64,000 nt of DNA from Anthonomus grandis grandis (Eukaryota > Arthropoda > Insecta > Coleoptera > Curculionidae). The notes below the pieces were generated by a model. It saw only the letters and a list, made by a program, of their open reading frames with translations. It was not told the DNA's origin and searched no databases. The stretch spans positions 3,348,001 through 3,412,000 of the forward strand of contig NC_065551.1 of the NCBI RefSeq assembly GCF_022605725.1. Direction: 5' to 3'. Below are positions 22,286 to 58,758 of the stretch, piece by piece. Positions within the stretch are counted from its first letter, which is position 1. The number at the start of each line of letters is the position of its first letter. The translations under genes and the position numbers were made by a program.

Positions 22286-24528
22286 CAGGGTTACTGGTAA
22301 TTCGATACATTCCTTTGGAGATGTGAAAGGGGAGGGGGTAAGAAGTAAATTGAACCCTAATATGTATTATGCAAAAGTTGATAGTTTTCGACATATTTAA
22401 TTTTTTCTGTTTTTCTTCAAAATGTAGACCTTAGTGGTTTAAAAGGCAGTTTCCAGAAAATCCGCTGTATATTCTTTTAAATTTTTAGGCAAAATACATG
22501 CTCAACACAATAGTGTTACGTTTGTAATGGCAAAAGTTCCGCAAATAGTTGTAACCATAGGTAAATTCTCGATGCAAAGTGTAATTTTTTTTTTCTTAAA
22601 TAAAATACTACACTTTCTAGTGGATATTTTTTGAAAAAAAATTATGCTACATTCTTCAAAATTTACGTAAAACTTTCTTATTATCTAAGCTAACTCATAG
22701 GCTATAAATGCTACCAAAAATTTTAACAGAATTTTGTATTTTTATTATTAATAGTAAGAACGCACTTGAAAAATGCCAAGTGGTATTTACTTCTATGGTA
22801 TTTAAGTACTATAGCAACAATTTGTTTTTTTAATTTTATTGTTAAAAATTTGATGTGTAGATAGTCTGACAGCAATAATTGTTGTGGAAAGTAGTTAAAT
22901 TACGAGTTTCGAGTTTATTTTTTTCGTGTTTTCAAAGAAGGTATTCTATTGGTTTCTGCGCTATGGCCACGTTTACTAACGCTGAATATGCAGATATTAT
23001 GTTTGTTTATGGGTTTTGCAATGGTTATGCCGCGGAGTCTCGCCGAGAATACCAACGTCGCTTTCCGAACCGCCGCATTCCAAATGTCCGTGTTTTCGCT
23101 TCGACCTACCGAGCTATCGCTGAAACTGGATCCGTAAAACCAAGAAGAGGTGACGCTGGCGCTCCTCGCGTATATCGAGCAGAAGATGAGGAAATATTAA
23201 GACATTTTGAAGACGATCCAACCACATCCACTAATGCCGTAGCGCAGCAAACAGGATCATCGCAATGGAAAGTTTGGTCCACAATTCGGCAAATGGGAAG
23301 CCATCCTTACCATTATACGCCTGTCCAAGGATTGGAAGAAGGGGACCCGATAAGAAGGGTAGAATTCTGCAGATTTATTATAAATTCTGATGCAGACAAT
23401 AGAACTTTTTTAACCGACATTTTGTGGACGGACGAGTCAAAGTTTAGTCATGAGGGCATTACAAATTTTCATAACCTTCATTTTTGGGCCGAAGAAAATC
23501 CCCGTTTAACAAGAGAAACCAGTTTTCAAAGAAAGTTTTCTGTAAATGTGTGGATGGGACTTATTGGCCGGGATGTAATTTTTTACCACATTTTTTCCCA
23601 GACCATTTAAACGGTGATATTTATGAAAATTTTTTACGACATGACCTACAAGATCTTTTTGACGATATTCCTCTCGCCGTTAGAGACGAATGATATTTCA
23701 ACATGACGGCTGTCCAGCTCATTTTCGGCGGTCAGTTCGGCAGTTCCTGGATGAACGTTTCCCGAATCGTTGGATTGGTAGGTCAGGTCCAATAGCTTGG
23801 CCAGCACGAAGCCCTGACTCAACCCCGCTTGATTATAGCATATGGGGTCAAATGAAAGCACTGGTTTATGTAACCCCAATAATTACCCGGGAAGATCTTA
23901 TCCAAAGAATAACCAACGCTGCCCAGCAGATCAGGAATACCATAACAACTAGAACAACAAAGACTGAAATGAGAAGGCGCTGCCGAGCCTGTATTCGCAA
24001 TAGAGGCTCTCATTTTGAACAAGATTTGTGAAGGTAAATACTGATAAATGCGTTACTTTACAATTTATAATAAAAATACAAAACCATGTCACCTAACTTT
24101 TAAGCATTTGTATCCTGTGAGCTAGCTTAGGTAATAAGGAAGTTTTAAGGAAATTTTGAAGAATGTAGCATAATTTTTTTCCAAAAAATATCCTCTAGAA
24201 AGTGTAGTATTTTATTTAAGAAAAAAAAATTACACTTTGCATCGAGAATTTACCTATGGTTACAACTATTTGCGGGACTTTTGCCATTACAAACGTAACA
24301 CTATTGTGTTGAGCATGTATTTTGCCTAAAAAGTTAAAAAAATATACAGCGGATTTTCTGGAAACTGCCTTTTAAACCACTAAGGTCTACATTTTGAAGA
24401 AAAACAGAAAAAATTAAATATGTCGAAAACTATCATCTTTTGCATAATACATATTAGGGTTCAATTTACTTCTTACCCCCTCCCCTATCACATCTCCAAA
24501 GGAATGTATCGAATTACCAGTAACCCTG
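22286..24528 (+). mobile_element. DD41D mariner-like element, 0.4-kb TIRs
   Basis: The element is bounded by TA (22284-22285 and 24529-24530) and starts CAGGGTTACTGGTAATTCG. The left end from 22286 to about 22710 is repeated in inverted order at about 24105-24528 with few differences. That gives terminal inverted repeats near 425 bp, very long for the Tc1/mariner superfamily. The transposase gene lies between them. Total 2243 bp. Confidence 0.88.
22963..24031 (+). pseudogene. DD41D mariner-like transposase, frameshifted
   Basis: The natural start is ATG 22963 (MATFTNAEYADIMFVYG), because the family begins near such a segment; the upstream open extension to 22879 is dispensable. An N-terminal DNA-binding domain (FASTYRAIAETGSV) precedes the catalytic region. 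That holds LWTDESKFSHEG (first D), QHDGCPAHF (second D), and ARSPDSTPLDYSIWG (third D, 41 residues after the second). The C-terminus is CRACIRNRGSHFEQDL. Frameshifts near 23590 and 23690 break the frame. The DD41D signature fits the rosa-like branch of the IS630-Tc1-mariner group. Confidence 0.85.
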
Positions 24529-24530
24529 TA

Positions 24531-25138
24531 TATATAATATAACAAAAAAAACCTATAGGGCATATGTTTATTTAATGTTCATTAAATCATTAAAAAATGT
24601 AATACCTTTTGGCTTAAAATCCATACTTCTACCTCCTTTTTAAATTTCTTTATTATATTATACAATTTTAGAGAATAATATAATAGATAACATAATAAAC
24701 ACATGGGCTACACTCAGCCCATGTGTTTTCAAGGCCATAGTCAAACATGCTCAGTTTCTTGTATTTAAACTATGGCCATTTAAGTTTATAAGACAACGTT
24801 TTGTATGTCAGTGTAATTTTTAATTAAAATCCGCTAAGCGCTTTCGGACTGTTATACCATCTTCAAAGCCGTTTTGTCAGAGTACACAGAAAAACACACC
24901 ACATAAAGAGGAACGCAAACATGACGCAAACAAGACATGGACTGATGTACACTGTGTCCCATTTTGGATGAGATTGCAGGGTATCTCTGTCATTTGGAAT
25001 GCTGCAAGAAAATTAAACCTTGGCTGTAAGAGGAATTCTGGCTTACCAGACAAGTTTTTAAATGCAGCTGCTCTTAGGAACTATTTTTCAGGTTTAAATA
25101 CTACAGCTGATGCAACTTCAAATGAAAAACTTAAATTT
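24531..25138. other. Spacer with hairpin, no gene
   Basis: A perfect stem (CACATGGGC / GCCCATGTG) lies at about 24702-24729. At 24829-24873, minus strand, a sequence GAAGATGG...GCGCTTAGCGG resembles motifs found elsewhere in the window (35345, 38455). Nothing coding is recognised. Confidence 0.3.
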
Positions 25139-25230
25139 TATAATAATAATAATAATAAGCCTTTATTTCCAACAGGCAACTTGCCCAATAACAGGAAACA
25201 GTTGCAAAACAATGAAAAATATAGTTAAAA
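25139..25230 (-). mobile_element. LINE 3' end with (TTA)n tail
   Basis: On the minus strand the sequence runs CTGTTGGAAATAAAGGC into a TTA repeat. This matches the LINE ends at 46677 (GGCAAATAAAGGATATTATTA) and 53700. Only the last 90 bp or so of the element are present. Confidence 0.5.
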
Positions 25231-25239
25231 TGAGCCAAC

Positions 25240-25690
25240 ATTAATTAAAATCATTAAAACAATACACTGTAGCGCAATAGGTGAAGACTCCATAGGCTTA
25301 AAAGATCTAGAAATGTGCCTACCATATCTTACAAACCCATTATTAAATATTTTAAATAGCTGCTTATTACAAAATTTTTATCCTACAATTTGGAAAAAAG
25401 CTATTTTGAAACCTCTAGCAAAATTAGCTGATCCAAAAGGGTTTAAAGACCTTAGACTTATTAGTATACTGCCTCTGGTATCCAAAATTGTAGAAAAATT
25501 TGTGCACCAACAAATATGCAGCTTTGTTGATTTTTATAATATTATCCCGGACTGCCAATCGGGTTTTAGAAAGAACTTTAGCACTACCACGAGTCTAGTA
25601 CACCTTCTTAATAACTGTAGGATAAATGAAAAAAAAAAAGGAAATACCATGTCTTGGATTATTGGATTTTACTAGAGCTTTCGATACTTT
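25240..25690 (+). mobile_element. LINE reverse transcriptase fragment
   Basis: The plus-strand frame 25313-25675 reads as the fingers region of a non-LTR reverse transcriptase: WKKAILKPLAKL, DLRLISILPLVSKIVEKFVHQ, IIPDCQSGFRKNFSTTTSL. It is followed after a frameshift by a damaged palm (TRAFDTLNHEMLL-like, near 25690). The catalytic YADD and both ends are missing. Confidence 0.7.
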
Positions 25691-26190
25691 AAACCACGAA
25701 ATGTTATTAGTAAAGCTAAGATGAAGCAAAGTTTTCTAGAGAAGGTATTTTTAATAGAACTTAACATTTTTGGGCTAATCAAAATCCATCCTTAGATCTG
25801 GCGTTTTCAATGTAATCAACAAGGAAATTACGTGCTTTAGGCTTTACTACTTGCCAATCATTATTTCTGTTGGCCACGTTTTGGTGTACCAGATTTTGGA
25901 TTTCCTGTATTTTGTTTAAGGAATGAGCCTCTGGAATACTATTATCTCCTTTCGATTTATCGTCAAATTTCAAAAACAAATTCATCAAAGTTCGAGAATA
26001 ATCGCATCCTTATTCCGAAATATTTCGTTCTTAGCCTTCAATATTTTTTTTTGCGTTCTGATGCATACATACTCTGAAATCATCCTGCGTCACACAGCAT
26101 TTAACGAAATTGTTCTTCTCTATAGCGATCAATCATCTAACCGCATAAGCTTAACTTAACGCACAGCACATGATGCTTTAATTAAATTAA
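25691..26190. other. Unassigned, one unexplained ORF
   Basis: A minus-strand frame at 25988-25779 (IPEAHSLNKIQEIQNLVHQN...) extends upstream by a one-base shift (LKAKNEIFRNKDAIILEL, near 26030). It looks more protein-like than its surroundings but matches nothing I can name. It lies just beyond the 3' end of cpb. Confidence 0.25.
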
Positions 26191-26211
26191 TAAAATCATT
26201 TAAAAGATGTT

Positions 26212-26217
26212 TTTATT
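26212..26217 (-). terminator. Polyadenylation signal of cpb
   Basis: AATAAA on the minus strand, about 335 nt after the cpb stop codon. It is the first canonical signal in the 3' UTR. The true cleavage site is not visible from sequence alone. Confidence 0.5.
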
Positions 26218-26550
26218 TTACATATTATTTTACTTAAGGACTAATTTATATTAATTATTATTATAATACTTCATTAAAAAAAGTTGGGGCAATATTTTCA
26301 AACATTACGTTATTAATGTTTTTAGTAAAAAAAAGTAAATAAAAAAAAATACAATAGTAAATGCCAAAAAGGCCAATTAATTTAGGGACATTACTTTTAG
26401 AGCACCAATAATGTCAAAAATTCAGTTCAGCTAAGCCTATAGAAGCGACCTATCTATCTTTCTGAATAATAAATAACACTTTCATGATAAAAGATCAAAA
26501 TGCACAATTTATACATCTTTTCCACAATTGATCTCAAAGATCTGAAGGCA

Positions 26551-54202
<27,652 letters not shown>

Positions 54203-54560
54203 TTTGATCAGTTGAATTATCAGAAAGAAGAAAGTCCTATAGTTCTGTTTAAAATATCACAAGAATCCCTTTTTATTTTTTTTAATAAAAATAAAATATT
54301 TTGACGTCTATGATGACACTGATGACGTCATCTTAGAAAAAAACCTAACCTGACGAGTTGACAAATGACAGTTGACGGGCATAAAAAGTTTGTTCCTGCA
54401 CAAATATAAGCGATTCCAAGCGATCTATCGGTTTTAACCGCGGTTAAGCCCTTGGTTCACCTTGAACAGTCCCTTTATAACTTAACCAACGTGTCCCCTT
54501 AGACGTGTTTGGTTGAAGTAACTTCGTAATTTGTCAGCTGTCACTATCATCATTTTGTTT
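54203..54560 (-). promoter_or_regulatory. Probable cpb 5' UTR and promoter region
   Basis: This lies directly upstream of the proposed cpb start codon. It is less AT-biased than the flanks and contains CGGTTTTAACCGCGGTTAA near 54430. No TATA box or initiator could be fixed. The call rests on position only. Confidence 0.35.
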
Positions 54561-54564
54561 GTTT

Positions 54565-55620
54565 TTAAATAATACCCACGAACTTAAAAATATACCTGGA
54601 CTGCTAATGCATATGGCCGCGATACTCAAAAATGACCACTGCATGGTGGCCGCCATTTTTATAGTGGTTGTGTCCTTTTGATGTTGGTCACTCTGAAAAT
54701 GTTTTGTGTTGCCAACAAAAAATATATTAAATAACGGTAATGAAGTTGACATTTGACGTGTGAGTATAGCGGATTGCCTAGTTTTTGACGATTTGTAAAC
54801 GACGCTAGGGTATATCGTCTGGAACAGGCGATGTATCTTTCTCCTTATTTAATACGTGAATAATGTATCACCATCTTTATTTAAAGGTATTTGGTTCAGT
54901 TTCTCAAAACCGAATTATTGTGAATTGTCCGTCTGCGTTGTTTATAATAGAATAATATATTGAGTTGTTGACAGAATAATAGATTTTTTCTATATAAACC
55001 CTTTATAATTACAAACCCTCATAAAATCATCTATATTTTGATTCTTATATATGGTTGTACCTATTAATGTGGATGTGGAAACACTGTACATGGAAGGAAA
55101 GTAAAACTTAAAAAAATTATAGTAAAAATAGAAAGAAAATAAGTGTTTTTAACTGAATTTGTTAAGTAAATACAAGCAAAAAGTTAAATGAATATCAGGA
55201 TTTTCATGGTATTAGGATTTATAAGATTCAAGATTATCAGAATGATAAAACAAATATTTTAAAGTGCACGCATCTATTCTAAGTTGATTGAAACTTTGTC
55301 TCATTTTAGGTGAGGATTACTTTCTTTCATAAATTTTAATGAAATTCTTAAAGAAGTACCAGAAAAATCACAGATCTAACTCAACTATCTTAAATTCTTA
55401 CCAATATGTAACTTTCTATTTTGTATTTTTGTAAACATAACCTCTCAAAAACTTTAGATGTTTTGTTTCCCTACAGTTGGCACAATTAAAATTTGTCAGA
55501 GTGACCAACATCGAAAGGACACAATCACGCACAATGGCGGCCCCCTAGTAGTGGTCATTTACTTTTCATTGAATTGGCAGTCCATGTATAGTTATAAGTT
55601 CGTGATAATACCCCAGACGC
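54565..55620. repeat. Inverted pair of 150-bp arms
   Basis: The arm at about 54565-54735 is found in inverted order at about 55465-55620. Shared phrases include CAGAGTGACCAACATC, AAGGACACAA and AATGGCGGCC...AGTGGTCATTT. About 730 bp of unassigned sequence separate the arms. The open frames in the arms are by-products of the shared sequence. It may be a non-autonomous element or a duplicated promoter piece; it lies just upstream of cpb. Confidence 0.65.
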
Positions 55621-55943
55621 CAGTAATATTATATGTAATAAGTTTTTAAACATAAATATCAAAAAAGAAAACTTATTAGCCATAATAAATTTTGTGTCAT
55701 TTTTAAAAAGGAAATAATTTGTTGTTTGTTTTTATTTTTTCCCGCACTTATTTCAATATCTTTGACATTTGACGTTTAGAAAACAGCTCCGGACTTGGGT
55801 AATTACTGTTCCAAATTGATGACGTACAAAGGGCTAATTGGTGACGTCACGTATCTCAAGCGGTTATAACTATAACCGCTTGAACGTGTTTGGTTAATAC
55901 CATTTAGGTAATTACCGATAGACTGGAATCGGTTTTTATTTCC
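55621..55943. other. Spacer before piggyBac element
   Basis: A perfect short palindrome (AAGCGGTTATAACTATAACC followed by GCTT) lies at about 55859-55882, next to AACGTGTTTGGTTAA. A similar ACGTGTTTGGTTGA occurs at 54504. No gene is seen. Confidence 0.35.
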
Positions 55944-57307
55944 TTAACCCTTAGTCTCCCATGACCTTCAAATTGTTTATAACATTAACCAGCTGACGGT
56001 ACTTTAAAGTCCCATGTTTATAAAAGCCCATAAAACCTCTTTACATGTAAAAAATGCTTTTAAATTCTAACGATCCTTTTAAGTACCTATCGGTAAATAC
56101 AAAATTTAGGTTGCCACTACTTGCTTTGACATTTCATGCTTTCAGTTTATATTTGTGTTCTGTGACTTCTGTGGCTGACCGTGACAGTGCGTGGTGTGAT
56201 AAATTTGGTATGTATTTTTCTAGTTTTTTATTAGAAATTTTAATTTTTAAAGTTATTTATGGTAAAATTCCTGTTTTGTTTATGTTAAAAGAGTATACTA
56301 GAATAATATTTATACAATTTTTATTAAATAACACCACTTATGACCCCTAGTTCAGAGTGGTACTTATAAGTACCGTTGGGATAAATAACGTTGCATTTTT
56401 AGATTTGAAGACAGTATACAAAAATGGCAAAGAAAAACTTTTATACAAAAAAGTTGTCTGACTCAGAATTGCTGGAAATTATAGAGGATGAAGATTTTTA
56501 TTTAGATGAATATTTTCCATCTTTTAATGATCCTGACACTGATATGGAGGATTTTGATGCGGTTGAAGAAGGTATGTGTAATGTGTATACTTAAAGTTTA
56601 TTGGTGTCTAGATACTTATATCCATGTATATATTATTTATATTTACATAATATATATATATATACAGGGTGTCATTGAAATGGTGTAAAAAAATTCGGGG
56701 GGTGATAGTACTCCTAAAAATTTTAAAAAAAGTTCCTATAACTATAGGGTGGAATAATATGCATATTAATAAATATGCATATTAAGGGAGTTAGGGGCAC
56801 TGAAAGGGTAAATTTAAAAAACGGTTTTTTGAAATTGTAGGCTTAAAAAACGAGATAAAATTTCGAAAAAAAATCCTCTGCCATAAATTTTGACCCAAAA
56901 TCAAATGGTGATACTGAAAAATAATTTGGAAAATCGGAAAGGGTAGTTTTTGCAAGGGTAGGGGGTTAATTCGTGAATAACTTTTTTTAGGTTATTTTTT
57001 CGCAACGTGGGTTCATTTTTTAAAAACTACATACTTTTTCCTACAAAAAAGGTACTCTTGTTGCACATCGCCCAGAACGATGGTTTTCGAGAAAATTGAA
57101 GGCAAAAAGTTTGCTCTGATGGGCTGCTAACTGGTTAAACAACATAAACTTATGAAAGTTATGGGGTTTCAAAAGTAAACAAGTAGTTATTAAATAATTA
57201 ATTGAAAAATCTAAATTTCATGATTTTTAAAACATCGTATTGCTTTAAAAAAACGAAATAAACCAATTACCAAAATTCCTTATTAAATGCATACTTATTT
57301 GATTCAT

Positions 57308-57498
57308 TAGCCTAGTTTACACCGCGAGTACCAAATATTCAATACGCGGACCCAATCCCCTATTCTCAAACTCAACGTGCGCGAGTTGACAAGTTTACAC
57401 GTAAATTATTCCAAATTGTGACTTAATAGGTTTGAGAATAATGTAGAGGTTTTAGTCCGCGTACTGAATATTTGGTACTCGCGGGGTAAACGTAGCTA
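57308..57498. mobile_element. 190-bp MITE inside the mariner element
   Basis: The ends TAGTTTACACCGCGAGTACC and GGTACTCGCGGGGTAAACG, continued by CAAATATTCA/TGAATATTTG and ACGCGGAC/GTCCGCGT, form inverted repeats of about 40 bp. There is no coding capacity. A diverged copy is at 49193-49286. Confidence 0.8.
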
Positions 57499-57628
57499 TT
57501 GAAGGTATGCGGTCTTATCACTTTATTTATTTTGCATGTACGCAAAAGAAATGTTCTGGTTCATAAATTATGTATTTTTGTCAGTTGATTGTTGTTGAAG
57601 TGTGCGTAAACGTAAAATTTCACAAATT

Positions 57629-58758
57629 ATGGAATACCCTGTGTGTGAACTGGCAGATATACATTTTATTTATGGAAGAGCAAACGGAAACGGTCTTTTG
57701 GCTAAGCGCTTGTATGTCCAAAAATATCCAAATCGCAGGGCACCTTCTCACCGGATATTTGCGAGAATTCATCAGCGCCTAAGAGACACAGGTTCATTTG
57801 GACATAGAAACCAAGACCGTGGCCGTAACTTGATGGTACGTACACCTGATGTTGAGGAGCGCTTTTTAGCACATGTAGAGGAAGATCCGGGGATATCTGT
57901 AAGGAGAATTGCAGCGCGGGAAAACGTGAGTCGCCATTCTGTGTGGATGACTCTTAAAACTCAACTCCTGCATCCGTATCACATCCAAAGGGTACAAGCT
58001 CTTGCTCCGGCAGACTATCCCGCTCGAGTCATCTTCTGTCGTTGGTTATTAAGAAAACAGGTACAAGAACCCCTTTTTTTGGCAAATATTTTATGCACGG
58101 ATGAAGCTGGGTTTACAAGAAATGGAATTTTCAATTACCATAATACACATCACTGGTCCGATGAGAACCCTCATGCTGTTGTGGAAAGTCGACACCAAAT
58201 TCGATTCTCAGTTAATGTTTGGGCGGGAATTCTTGGCGATAGACTTATTGGACCATTTTTTCTACCCCCGAGGTTAATTTGACACCTTTTGAAAAGTCGC
58301 TTATTATTTATAATAATAAACATTTTAGGCTAAATGGTCAAAGTTACCTTAATTTTCTAATACATGATCTACCAGCACTTTTGGAGGAAGTTCCCATAGC
58401 ACAGAGGCAGATCACGTATTTTATGCATGATGGTGCACCAGCTCATTTTCCGCTAGCGGTGAGGAATCATTTAAACCAAGTTTTTGAGAGGCGTTGGATA
58501 GGACGTGGTGGTCCACAAGCTTGGCCAGCAAGATCACCAGATCTTAATCCATTAGATTTCTACTTCTGGGGCCACTTGAAAACTTTGGTTTACTCAGTGC
58601 CGATTAATACTGAAGAGCAACTACGTCAACGCATTATCGACTGTTCCAATCAAATTCGTACAACCCCAGGGATATTCCACAGGGTACGCAGATCATGGAG
58701 AAGAAGAGCAGATGTCTGCATTGAAATGAATGGTGGTCACTTTGAACATTTACTATGA
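57629..58758 (+). pseudogene. DD41D transposase, one frameshift
   Basis: ATG 57629 (MEYPVCELADIHFIYG) is the natural start by comparison with the copy at 22963. The N-terminal DNA-binding part includes RIHQRLRDTGSF and ISVRRIAARENVSRHSVW. Catalytic residues: ILCTDEAGFTRNG (first D), FMHDGAPAHF (second D), SPDLNPLDFYFWG (third D, 41 residues after the second). The C-terminus is CIEMNGGHFEHLL. A single frameshift near 58270 separates the frames 57602-58282 and 58279-58758. It is the best preserved DD41D copy here. Confidence 0.9.

Noticed and set aside
54534..54752. Possible small gene upstream of cpb (and its partner 55458-55649)
   Set aside because: Both frames come from the same inverted repeat arm read twice; codons are not conserved between the arms.
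56054..56350. 98-codon ORF at the start of the piggyBac element
   Set aside because: It lies upstream of the real transposase start at 56424 in a hydrophobic, AT-rich composition with no homology I can recognise.
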